Source of the DNA: Ophiosphaerella korrae | Lineage: Eukaryota > Ascomycota > Dothideomycetes > Pleosporales > Phaeosphaeriaceae | Length of the DNA: 19,321 bases | Assembly: GCA_028456385.1 (NCBI GenBank) | Contig: JALNQF010000618.1 | Span: 1-19,321 of the forward strand | Reading direction: 5' to 3' | Shown: in pieces, positions 1 to 9,188 of the stretch | Layout of the letters: each line of letters begins with the position of its first letter | Numbering within the stretch: the stretch's first letter is position 1 | Notes under the pieces: model-generated | What the model was told of the DNA's origin: nothing | Databases searched by the model: none | What the model saw: only the letters and a program-made list of their open reading frames with translations | Made by a program: the position numbers and the translations under genes

Positions 1-77
<77 letters not shown>
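1..77. repeat. (TAG)n trinucleotide microsatellite
   Basis: About 25 perfect TAG units open the window, so the tract may begin further left. The surrounding DNA is RIP-mutated and lacks CpA/TpG. The tract may be a mutated (CAG)n or (TGG)n array, because either becomes TAG by C-to-T or G-to-A change; this origin is inference. A shorter (TAG)6 run lies at 11691-11708 in the other AT-rich block. Confidence 0.97.
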
Positions 78-1293
78 TTAAAAGTAGTATAAAAGTAAAA
101 AGTATAAGTATAAATAGCTTGTTTAGCTTTACTTTATAAAAACACGTTAGTATAATAATTACTAGTAAGAAAGTAAGCTATAAAGCTATAAAAAATAGTA
201 ACTTATAATAGCTATAATAATAGTTACTAAAAAGCTTATAAAGCTAAAAAAATTTAAATATATTATATATAGTATATAAGTACTTAGTACCTTAGTAAAA
301 GCTTAAAATAAATAGAATTATAAGTAAAGTTATTTTTAACTTAAGTTAAATAACTACTATAAAACTTATTAAATAACTTTACTATATAGTATACTTAAAA
401 AGTATATTATAAGTTAAAGCTTTACTCTATATAATTTTAGTAAGCTTATAGTAGTAAGTAAGCTATATAAAATATTTAAGCTACTTTACTATATATAAGT
501 ACTTTAGATTAAATAGCTTTTTAATTAATAATTATCTTTTACTTATTTTTAAACTTTTATTTTATAATAGAGTTTTACTATATATTATTAATAAATATAT
601 TATACTTTTAATATTACTAATAAAAAGCTTTTACTTATTTATAAAAAAATAATAAAGAAAAAAATAGTATATTTTAGCTATTTAGACTATATTTAAACTT
701 ATACCTATTTACTATTAAAAAAATTTCAAAGCTTATTTTTACTATTTTTTAGTAATATATAAGCCTAACCCCTTTCTATATCTTAAAATATATATTTTTT
801 AATACTAACTTTTTTATCTTTTTATTTTTTTAGCTACTTTGTATAAGAATAAACTTTTTTTTTAGTATTATATTTATTATAGCTACTTTTCTAACTATTA
901 TATTATATAAAGAAAAGAGAATTAATATATAAAGAGTTATTAAAATAGTAAAAAAATTAAACTTAGAGTTTATTTTAAACCTAATTAATACTAACTCTCT
1001 TAATCTTACTTACTATTATAATAGAGTTCTTAATAAATATTTTAAAAAGTAAATTAAATAGTATAAGTTATATAACTATATTATATACTATTTTTTAAAA
1101 TTTAAAAAAATATTAATAGAATAACTATCTAAAATTATAAATTACTAATTTAGATACTAAAGTATAAGTAATAATAAAATATTTAGTAGTTTTATAAAGC
1201 TATTACTATTATTAATTAATTTAAAAAAAAATAAAATAAAACTATTTTTTTATTATACTTTTAGTTTAAATTTATATAGTAAACTATATATAA
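78..1293. other. AT-rich RIP-mutated DNA, no recognisable gene
   Basis: This stretch is dominated by A, T, TAG and TAA. CpA and TpG dinucleotides are almost absent, the signature of RIP acting on repeated DNA. I tried the frames for transposase, reverse transcriptase and integrase motifs and recognised none. The N-terminal part of the pogo transposase that begins near 1494 should lie here if the LTR-like repeat at 1294-1492 is a solo insertion into that element, but I could not find it. Confidence 0.6.
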
Positions 1294-1492
1294 GATAACT
1301 TAATAAAGTAGTTTTAATAATTAATTAAAAAAAGTAAATAGTAGATATAGCTATCTAAGTAAGTACTAGGTATATATACCTAGTAGCTTACTAAGTACTA
1401 ACTAAAAGTAGAAAAGTAGTTAAATATTAGTAAGTTATAAACTTACTAATATTAGCGTAAAAATAAAAGATATAAGAGATAACTTTTTTATT
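1294..1492. repeat. LTR-like repeat, copy 1 (same family as 11393-11617)
   Basis: This segment aligns by eye almost end to end with 11393-11617, 10.1 kb away in the same orientation. It includes a 22-bp perfect palindrome at 1364-1385 and, at 1423-1453, a perfect hairpin with 14-bp arms and a 3-nt loop. The second copy is identified as the 3' LTR of gypsy A, so this one is probably a solo LTR or LTR fragment. No target-site duplication is visible at its edges. Most differences between the copies are C/T or G/A, as expected from RIP. Confidence 0.65.
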
Positions 1493-1493
1493 C

Positions 1494-2695
1494 TTAGTAT
1501 AGAAATAAACTTACTAGTATTTACTAAGTACGTAACTTTATTAAATATATAGATAGTTTTATAATATATTTTAATTACTTATATAATATATAAAAAGCTT
1601 TATATAAAAACCTATCTACTATAAGTAGCTAGTTTAAAATAGTAAAGTATATAACTATATATAAAATAGCTAATAAAGATATCTATAACTTTAATAAAGC
1701 TAGCTTTATAATAAGTAAAATTATAACTTAGCTTATTATAATAAATTTAAAGAGAAAAAGTAAGCTAAAAGCTATCTAGGTTCGTAATTATAAGTAGGTA
1801 ATAGTAATTACTATAATTAACGCTACTAGCTAAGTAGTTTTACTATTTCTTAATATTACTAGTAAGTACTACTTCTTTACTTAGTATAAAGAAAACTGTA
1901 TCTTTTAAAACTAAGCTATTAGAATTAGTAATAATAGCTAGATAATAAATAAGCTACCTATTAACTAGCTTAAGTACTTTAATAAGTATATAAAAAACTA
2001 AGTAGTTAGTATATATTAGCTACTTATACTTAATTGTTATAAAATCTATAAAGAGAATAATATCTATATACTCTATATATTAGCTTACTTATTTTACTTA
2101 CTTTAGCTTCTTAATATTAACTACTTCTCTCTATTAAAGAAAGCGTATAGCTATTAAGTTAAGAGCTTAATTTAAAACTATATTAATTATATTACTAAAC
2201 TTAAATTCTTATTAGCTTTCTATATAGCTTTTAATTAGGCTTTTATAAAAGTAAATATTTACTTAGCTTTTTAAGCTACTAGCTTTATTTTACTTTAGCT
2301 AAAAGTAGTTATTTTAAGACTTAATATCTAGCTCTATATACTTACTCTAGCTACTTTAGCTTTACTAGAAGCTCTCTAGGTAGCTTATATACTAAGTAAT
2401 ATATATAAGCTAAAAGCTTAGTTAATACTTATATATAAGCGCGTATACTAGTATAAAAGCTAATTCCTAGTATTAATTATTAATATAATTAATTAACTTA
2501 AAAAGAGAGCTTATATAATAATACTAGAAGCTAAGTTAATATCTAATTAGATTTCTAGTCTTAAAAGAGCTAATAAAGTAGCTAGTAAGTATAAATTATA
2601 AAAAAAGAAGTAGATTTAGAAAAAAAGAGTTTTAATAAAAAGATAAGGAGAGGATTTTATTACTTAACTAAAGGCTAATTACTAGATTAATTATA
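1494..2695 (+). pseudogene. Fot1/pogo-type transposase remnant, RIP-inactivated
   Basis: One plus-strand frame, interrupted by many TAA/TAG codons, follows the order of a fungal Fot1/pogo (Tc1-mariner superfamily) transposase. It starts with the end of a CENPB-type DNA-binding region (RNFIKYIDSF, about 1530-1560). The first catalytic block IYNFNKASF follows near 1681-1707, then INAT near 1820, the second block LLILN near 2020, and the third block LLxLLNINYFSLLKKAY near 2103-2150. A basic lysine-rich tail lies at 2540-2640. The family's DDD triad reads N, N, N because each GAT has become AAT. The N-terminus is missing or hidden behind the LTR-like repeat. Its right terminus is probably at 2911-2925. 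The family call is firm; exact ends are not. Confidence 0.85.
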
Positions 2696-2901
2696 AATAG
2701 TATAAGAGTAAGTAGTACTTAAGCTTAAGTTACTAGGCTTATATATACTATAAAAAGTATAACTTATATATATATAAAAGTAATATAGTAGGTACTACTT
2801 AATTTAATATATTAATATATATACTTTACTCTACTATATTATTAAGTTATATACTTAAAGAGGTGCATAAAGTTAGTAAAGCTAACTACTTACTTATACT
2901 A

Positions 2902-2925
2902 GCTACTTACTTGTAAACTACGTTA
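2902..2925 (+). repeat. Right terminal inverted repeat end of the pogo copy, with TA
   Basis: The 15 bases at 2911-2925 are identical to 10471-10485, the right end of the MITE, and the preceding bases are also similar (TAGCT..TT/AC). The motif ends ACGT followed by TA, as expected for a Tc1/mariner-type element with a duplicated TA target. It lies about 215 bp after the end of the transposase frame on the same strand. The left terminus was not found. Confidence 0.6.
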
Positions 2926-3400
2926 GTATTTTTACTTAAATATACTACGTATAGATAACTTATTTATAAAGCCTACATATTTACCTAGCTTAATTCTAAT
3001 ATACTTAAAAAGCTTAAGAAATAAACTAGTTTATTCTATAGTAGCTATCTTACCCTAGCTTTTATCTATTTTTTTTTATTATAAGGGTAATATAAGAGTT
3101 ACGTTATATTCAAAGTTACATTTATTTTTTACTAAGAAGCTTTAGGTTACTATTTATATAGAGGATTTAGCTAGCTATTTATATTTTACTTAAAGATCTC
3201 GTCTACTAAGAAACCCTCTTAATCTAGGGTTAATTATTATTAATTTGTATAGCTAGCATAGCTGTTTATCGCGCTATTAAGTTAATTATATAGGGTAGAC
3301 AAAGGAATACATACACTTAAGTATAGCTTGTAGGCTTATAAAAATACTAGTATTAAACTACACGATAGCTAATTATATACTCTGCTCGCGGGTATCTATA
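2926..3400. other. AT-rich spacer grading into the GC-balanced island
   Basis: No gene or element is recognised here. TpG and CpA reappear gradually from about 3230 and GC content rises sharply near 3380-3420, marking the edge of the RIP-affected block. Confidence 0.55.
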
Positions 3401-3814
3401 TTAAATAAGAGAGTTGATAGTGTACGGGTCGTTAATTACGGGTACGCGTCTTGGTGGGGGTGTCCGGAAACTAGGGGTGTCTGGAAATCCGGTCAGCCGG
3501 CTTAGCCGCAGCCGTATTGACGGCCAGCATTTAGGGCGATACGGTAGTCTTTGCTACTTCCGAGGTACCTAGCTCATACCACGTTGGATTCGGGCCGATA
3601 TTTGCGGGGCCATCCGGGAAATTCCAGGCGAAGGTCTTCGTATCCTTCCCCTCACGCTCGGCACTTCTGGTGGGAGTTTTGTTGCGGAGATAAGCTGAGC
3701 GAGTTTTAAACTCAACTCTACTAAAGGCGTACAACTAGTAAAGCATTGACGTGGTTATTGCTTCTGCAGCTCGCTTTGCTCGCTGCTTGTCTTTCAATCA
3801 GATTTACATCCGCT
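3401..3814 (+). promoter_or_regulatory. 5' region of the CocE-like gene
   Basis: This is the first GC-balanced DNA upstream of the hydrolase. I see no ATG on the plus strand between about 3420 and 3815, which supports 3815 as the start. No clear TATA box is visible. A 14-bp motif, GGGGTGTCCGGAAA, occurs at 3457-3470 and again with one C-to-T change at 3474-3487. The frame directly upstream of the ATG (3746-3814) is open and hydrophobic but begins with TTG. Confidence 0.35.
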
Positions 3815-5704
3815 ATGTCCGTTGAGTATCCAAACCACTTCCAAACTGTGCCTCGTCGCCAGACAAAAGAGGCCATTCGCGATGGCTACAAACGTCTTAA
3901 AAATGTTTACATTCCCACCCGAGATGGCTCGGTGATCTGTTCCAACGTATATTTACCCCTCAGTGATGGGCCCAAGAAGTTCCCTGTTCTTCTCACATTG
4001 AGCCCTTACGGAAAGGACATTCATTTCTCCGAGTTCGGTTTGCCTTTCACCGACTTATATGTAAACATGTCGAAAGCCATCAAGCCACTTGGGCCGGACG
4101 CATGCTTTGAAGCTCCGGACCCAATCATCTGGGTGAGTAATTGCGAAACGTTCTTCAGGCTACAATCGCACACCTCGTTCAACGTCTTCTCCATTCTGTA
4201 CACGTAATATCTTGTTTGGATTGATACTGATCATTGTCTTTTAGTGCAAAGAGCATGGATACGCTATTGTCAGATGCGATGCTCGAGGGTCCGGTGGCAG
4301 TCCCGGCGTGTTTGATCCCTTCGGCCTTGGTCGAACGGTACTGATTGGCGACGACTCCGAAGGCAATGGTGAGTCCACTCCTTCTCAATGAAGTGCGTAG
4401 CCTATTAACACTAAAGTGCAACAGACCTCTATGATGTTGTGGAATGGGCCGGCACGCAGGATTGGTCAACTGGCAAGGTCGCAATGTGCGGTATTAGCTA
4501 CTATGGTATGGTCTGTTACTGGGCAGCGATGCGACAGCCACCTCATCTCTCAGCCATCGTCCCATATGAGGCGCAAACGGACATGTATGGAGACTCGTGC
4601 CGACAAGGCGGCGTGTGGCATTCCGGATTCCAGAAGCATTGGTTCGACATGGTCATTCACTTTCAGTATGGAAAAGACGAAGGTCTTAGCGACGATCAGC
4701 TGGCGAAGCAGCGCTTCGACTTCAACGCCCTCGCTCGTCACTGGATCTGGCGTAGTGAAGGCCCTTGGCCCTTATTTGACCGCACGAGAGATGTTTCCAA
4801 CATCAAGGTCCCCATGCTCACTGCTGGCAATTGGATGGACTCGGAAATACACCTTCCCGGAAACCCGACCTCATTCGAGAAGGCGTCCTCGGAATGGAAG
4901 TTTCTCGAGATGCATACCGGAAACCATCTGGCTGCGTTTTATGACCCTCTGCAAATTGAAAGACAGATCAAATTCTTAGACTATTTTCTCAAAGGCAAGA
5001 CGGATAACGGGCTAAGAGACTCCCCTCGAATTGACCTCCTTATCCGTAGAGGCGCAAAAGGTTTCTATCGTAAAGAGGACTCTTGGCCGCCTAAGGATGC
5101 CACTCATACACCCCTCTATCTCGCTTCCAATAGGACGCTCTCCTTCGAGCAGTACAAGGCTCCCTCCACCCCTGATGCCGTCTCTTATGCCGGGTTAGAT
5201 GGCGTGAGCTTCTTCCAGACTGCACCTATGAAGGAGGACTTCGAGATTCTGGGTTATCCCTACCTCTCACTGACAGTCTCCACCGACGCACACGACATGG
5301 ACATATTTGTATACTTCTATATTATTGATCAGGAAGGCAAGCAGCTCGTTTTCCGCGGCAACCATGACGAGCCTGCTGTTTCCTTCCTCCGCAGCTGGTT
5401 TCGCTTGTCTCATCGCACGCTCTCCAACAAGTCGACTCCCCACAGACCCATCTTAGACCAAATGAAACCGGCGCCGGTCGAGAAGAACAAGTATTACGAC
5501 GTCGAGATCCCGATTCCCCCTACCTCTATCATCGTTGAACCGGGTCACAGGCTCGCCGTTGCGCTGCGCGCGGGTGACGAGGAGGAGATTATTCCTCCGC
5601 TGCGCCATGTTGGCCCTGATAGGTCGAAGGACGTGTTTTCTGGCACAAACAGAGTCCTGCTTGGTGGTAGAGTTGTGGTTCCTGTAGTCAAGCGTTCCTA
5701 CTGA
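3815..5704 (+). CDS. CocE/NonD-type alpha/beta hydrolase, three exons
   Basis: Exons 3815-4132, 4245-4368 and 4425-5704 join into 573 codons with TGA at 5702-5704. The N-terminal alpha/beta-hydrolase domain has the family signature RCDARGSGGSPG (residues 116-127) and the nucleophile motif GISYYG with Ser172. A probable acid is Asp286 in NWMDSE, and a probable His is 311 or 315 in MHTGNH. The second half (about 345-565) resembles the jelly-roll C-terminal domain of Xaa-Pro dipeptidyl-peptidase and cocaine-esterase proteins. The family cleaves esters, amides or X-Pro peptides; the substrate here cannot be told. The length is typical, no residue looks damaged, and codon use is unlike the RIP-mutated flanks. 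From the ATG there is no signal peptide, suggesting a cytosolic enzyme. It is convergent with the decayed HET gene downstream. Confidence 0.93.
4133..4244 (+). other. Intron 1 of the CocE-like gene
   Basis: The 112-nt intron begins GTGAGT and ends TTTTAG, with a branch-like CTGAT about 15 nt before the acceptor. It is phase 0 and falls between Trp106 and Cys107. Removing it restores the conserved core leading into the RCDARG motif. Confidence 0.88.
4369..4424 (+). other. Intron 2 of the CocE-like gene
   Basis: The 56-nt intron begins GTGAGT and ends CAACAG, a size typical of filamentous ascomycetes. It is phase 1 and splits the Asp148 codon. Splicing joins GDDSEGN to DLYDVVEWAG, the continuous family sequence leading to the nucleophile motif. 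Confidence 0.88.
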
Positions 5705-5709
5705 ACAAT

Positions 5710-6660
5710 GAAATGGTTTTTAGGATAGGTAGGGTTACATCCATAGCCAAGCTGAGCTTGGCATAAAATGGCATGGCATGATTCGGATTTGAAGGCCTGC
5801 CATGTGTTTTGCAAACCTAGTAGTAGACTGCTTCTATGGAGCAATCCGAAGTAATGGATTTGCCAAACGTGATGCGCCGGAGAAAGGCTTTGCGAACGAT
5901 CTTGACGTAGCATGAGGTGGGATGTGTCATGCTCGAAAAGATCCATGAACTGGCCCCAGTGTGAATGCTTGTTACCACAAATAATTCATCGCTGGCGGCG
6001 GGGTTTCGCAATTCCCTGAATGACCCACCCTCGAGTCGAGTGAGGGTGCTCCAGTATTTCCGCTATACCGGGAACTGCATCATCAGGCAAAGAGTGGCCG
6101 GAGGAAACACCAGACGAGAGGAGGTCGAAGGCTAGATCGGTGTTATACGAAGGCATGCAAAAGAAAATCAGAACGGAGTATGCCTGTGCGTATATCTCTC
6201 CCATCATGCCGACCTGGTGACCTAGTTCAGAGGTGTCACTTTGATTGATGCACATTGCATCGATCCAGATATGCGACGCGGCTAAGGGCTGCAAAAGGTT
6301 AGCGGATTGCCTAGCAAGAGCTTTGAAGAATAGAGAAACAGGCCAAGTGTAGTCCACCTCCACGATAGATTTGAGCATATACGCAAGTTTCGATGCTGCT
6401 ATCATGCTCTGACCATTCACGGTAATTCGGTTATTCTTGACTTCGGATTAGGAGTACCAGTACGAATGGTCCTCTTTCATGTGTATGGGACAGCGATGTA
6501 GAATCTCGCTTTACGGAGAGGCATCTGAACGAGCTCGTAAGAATGAAAATCGTTGACTTCGCCAACCTTCCGTCGCAATAAGCGGATCTCGCCCTTCCCA
6601 ATGGAGAATATAGGCTGTCGAATTGCCATGGCGCAAAGAGCGTTTCGCTATCGCTCGAGT
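5710..6660 (-). pseudogene. HET-domain (heterokaryon incompatibility) gene remnant
   Basis: Minus-strand pieces in order match a HET domain (PF06985 type), a fungal module that triggers cell death on non-self recognition. An N-terminal piece reads YSPL then GEIRLL near 6570-6610. A segment ending VPYT is followed by TGA where the family has Trp. The core IWIDAMCINQ lies near 6241-6272 with QV and IYAQAYSV after it, then GWVIQ near 6017-6031, then CGNKHSHWGQF near 5945-5985. These lie in different frames, so there are at least three frameshifts plus stops. The longest open part is 5986-6420. It ends close to the hydrolase stop codon in tail-to-tail arrangement. Decay by frameshift and TGA suggests ordinary loss rather than RIP alone. 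No C-terminal effector region is recognised. Confidence 0.8.
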
Positions 6661-6814
6661 TGGCAGAATAGTCATCGCTTGACACAGTAGAGTGAGGGCC
6701 TGCCTTCCCTTCGGGCACCTCCTGACGTGTGCTCCTTAGGGAGTCAAGTCGGTTCCATGCACGTTGCAAGACAATAGAGCTACAGGACATTTCAGGTCAA
6801 ATGGTGGCGGCAAG
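6661..6814. other. Spacer between divergent HET and HET-NLR remnants
   Basis: About 150 bp separate the two head-to-head remnants, so any shared promoter would have been here. No TATA or other clear motif is visible. The limits are approximate because neither start codon can be fixed. Confidence 0.3.
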
Positions 6815-7800
6815 CGATGGAATTTCGTGGGATGTGCGTGTGTATGAGTCAATGGCGTGCCGCGGGGATGATTCTGAAATCCTTTTCGAGGATCTAGCCA
6901 CGAACGCCTAGAAAGAGAAGGCTGGGTATCGAAGGATCGAGTTCTGCGCCGCGCAGGCGGACCGAGACCAGCTGCAGTACTTCTGGATCGACACATGCTG
7001 CGTGGGACCTCCGCGAGCGCTCGAAAGCGACCAAATCCATGTTCCGTCGGTACAGGAACGCAACGAAATGCTATGCGTTCCTGCTGGATGTCTTTGCAGC
7101 GGCGGATGCATCCTAAAGCGCCTGGGAGGCATCCTTCTAGGCTAGCGAATGGTTTACGCGAGGCTTGACACTGCAGGAGCTTATTGCCCCCGCATCTGTT
7201 GAGTTCTTCTACCGCGAAGTGCTGTGGATAGGCGATAAGACGTCTCTTGAGCCGCTGGTGTACACGAAGACTGGCATTCTAGTCTGGACATTATAAAATA
7301 GGCCCCTAAACGAGTTTACTATTAACGAGCGAAGACACTAGACTAAGAATTATAAGACATCTAAGGAGGAAGACGCGGTGTACTGTCTTTTTAGAATTCT
7401 TAATGTCAACATACCTGCAGCCTATGACGAGGGGGTAGAGAGGGCATGGCGATATCTTTAGATCGAGCTAGAGGCAGCCGCTAGTGCACTGTCTATTATC
7501 CTGTTTTCCTAGAACAAGCAGTTTGTAGGTCGCGAGTTGCAGCTTACTAAACTAGAAGCGAAGCTCTTTAAGTATAACTAAGCTACGACAATAGCGATTG
7601 TTGGACCGCTAGGAACAGGCAAGTCGTAGCTGGCGCTCGAGATCGCGCGTTGGAACAGACAAAGGAACAGGAACTGCTCCGTCTTTTGGATCGATGCAAG
7701 CGGCACGGACAGCCTCTACCGATCGTACGAAAACATTGCCCAAAAGCTCAACATTCCTGGTACCCAGGCACCCAGGCACCTGGTCAGGTCCGCTCACAAT
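6815..7800 (+). pseudogene. HET-NB-ARC (STAND/NLR-type) incompatibility pseudogene
   Basis: The order matches fungal HET-E-like STAND proteins. DDSEILFEDL (near 6867-6897) is followed by FWIDTCCV (near 6981-7004) and, after a frameshift near 7005-7030, MFRRYRNATKCYAFLLDV. Then come EWFTRGLTLQELIAPASVEF (7147-7206), the end of HET with DAVYCLFRILNVNIP (near 7372-7416), a linker with FVGRE (near 7520), and a P-loop VGPLGTGKS at 7600-7626. VFWIDAS follows near 7690. In-frame stops are at 7114, 7138, 7294, 7339, 7459, 7510, 7579 and 7627, all TAA or TAG, most explicable by C-to-T or G-to-A change. Family members continue through NB-ARC into WD40, ankyrin or TPR repeats; here similarity fades by about 7760-7800. 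It is divergent from the HET remnant. Confidence 0.87.
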
Positions 7801-7907
7801 CTCATCCGGTGCTACGCTCGAAACGCCGTAGCGTCCTTCGCCCTCAAGTGGCAATAACGCCGACTTTTCAAGACTGTCCATACCGAAAAATCGAGCGCCT
7901 CCACAAC

Positions 7908-7927
7908 GTGTGTGTGTGTGTGTGTGT
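7908..7927. repeat. (GT)10 microsatellite
   Basis: Ten perfect GT units lie between the end of recognisable NLR sequence and the probable 3' side of the LINE remnant. On the minus strand they read (CA)n. They may mark the 3' tail of the LINE insertion, or be an independent microsatellite. Confidence 0.95.
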
Positions 7928-8215
7928 TCTATTATGACCATGCACCCTGTGGGTATGGGCCGTTACGATGCGCCAGCTATGTACATTCTGCTTCGTTGCG
8001 TCTGCTCCATTTTTAAAAACCAACCATGAGACCTGCTCGTCCGATATCTAGCTCCATGCTCAACAAAGGAAAGGAAGAAAAGGAAAGTGTTGTACTGTTG
8101 TATGTATCGAGCTGTAAAGCTAGTCAGGCCTCGCGTCCGCAGGGCATTTCCGGCGTCGTGCGCTTCTTGATCGGCAGCACAATGGCCGAGGCGCGTTCAT
8201 CGACAGCTCGTCATT
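7928..8215 (-). other. Probable 3' untranslated part of the LINE remnant
   Basis: This stretch follows the LINE frame stop on the minus strand and holds no frame I recognise. If the LINE interpretation is right it is the 3' UTR, ending at or near the (GT)n tract. A T5A5-type run at about 8011-8020 is the only A-rich tract. Confidence 0.35.
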
Positions 8216-8960
8216 CTACCCCCACGAGGGGATCCTCATCTGCCTCCATTCTTCTGCTTCTTCTTCACCTCTTCTCGTTTCGTTCCATGTGTTCGGTTGC
8301 AGCCGCCCCGTGCTCTTTGTAAACTCGATCGTCACCCTGACTGCGTCCATGTCTGCTTTCCAATGCTCCATCGGTCCGTCGATGCTCTGCCCACCCTCTT
8401 GCCTGCTCGAGTACCCTCCCAGCGCGTACGATAGCTCTCCGAACCGTTGTCCATGCTGCTGTCGCAGTTTCTCTCTCTGCTGCTTCCATCTCCTGCACGC
8501 GGAGAGGAAGTGTACCACTGGTTCTATACATCTGCATTCGCACACCGTCGTGTCGGCTGCCTTGATCTTGTGTAGGTACTCATTGAGGAATTTTTTGCTC
8601 GTCCGCAGCTGCGTGAGAATGCCCGCCTCGACGCTGTTCAGCTGCCGGTTATATTTCTGCTGACTTGCCCAGATGAAACGCTGCGTCCATCTTGCGCGCG
8701 AACTTTCCTGTCTCTGCCCACTTCGACGGAGGCGGTCCTACTATTACTTCGGCTCTTTTCAGTGCTAGCCGCATCAGATACCACGATACCCCGTTACGTC
8801 GTCGCGGCTGGTCGCTTTCCTTTCGCGTCGCTGCCTTCGCCAGCTCATCTGCCGCCTATTTCCTTCGGGCTGTAGTTTTGGGTCCTCGACATCCCTTTAC
8901 TATATCGTCTCGCGAAGCTCTGGCAACATGGCAGTTAGAGGCGATGGAACTTAGCGAACA
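8216..8960 (-). pseudogene. Tad-like LINE remnant: RNase H end and C-terminal Cys motif
   Basis: On the minus strand, AADELAKAAT (near 8820-8850) matches the end of the RNase H domain of fungal non-LTR retrotransposons. After a frameshift near 8650 the frame reads ILTQLRTSKKFLNEYLHKI, then CECRCIEPVVHFLSACRRW near 8490-8550, the usual C-terminal CxC...HFLxxC motif. It ends with MEHWKADMDAV and a basic, glutamate-rich tail. Reverse transcriptase and endonuclease are absent, as expected for a 5'-truncated LINE. GC content is normal, so RIP has hardly touched it. The plus-strand open frames overlapping it are shadows. The family is clear; the element's exact ends are not. Confidence 0.78.
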
Positions 8961-9188
8961 GAACCCAAACTAGCGGAGATAGGTGTAGCAAGCAGATAGC
9001 CTTTAAAGCGGTAGGCTAGACGTAGCACAAGAACAGCATAGCTCAAGTATCACAGTTCGCTTAGAAATCGTTGTAAGGTGCAGTCTATGCCAGGTGGTAC
9101 TTCGAGTTGCCACCGCTAGCAGGGAGGATGGCCGACCCGCACCGGCCAGAGGGTTGTGAGGTGGCGAATATATAAAAGATAAGTTATT
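8961..9188. other. Non-coding stretch, nothing recognised
   Basis: No coding frame or known element is seen. A TATA-like ATATATAAAAG lies near 9169-9179. It could be part of the LINE body in a degraded state or unrelated intergenic DNA. Confidence 0.35.

Noticed and set aside
1..77. Telomere repeat
   Set aside because: The unit is TAG, not the fungal TTAGGG, and it is followed by ordinary RIP-mutated DNA.
3531..3734. 67-codon minus-strand open frame upstream of the hydrolase
   Set aside because: No recognisable domain, no splice context, and it overlaps the hydrolase 5' region; treated as chance.
4179..4979. Open frames overlapping the hydrolase exons in other frames (4021-4203, 4179-4484, 4416-4979, 4550-4741)
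   Set aside because: They are shadows of the well-supported spliced hydrolase gene and show no family similarity.
7609..7941. Open frames on both strands across 7609-7941
   Set aside because: They overlap the NB-ARC P-loop frame, which has clear family motifs; the minus frame includes a translated microsatellite.
8026..8973. Plus-strand open frames in 8026-8973, rich in Cys and Ser
   Set aside because: They are antisense to the LINE RNase H and C-terminal motif; their composition reflects the opposite coding strand.
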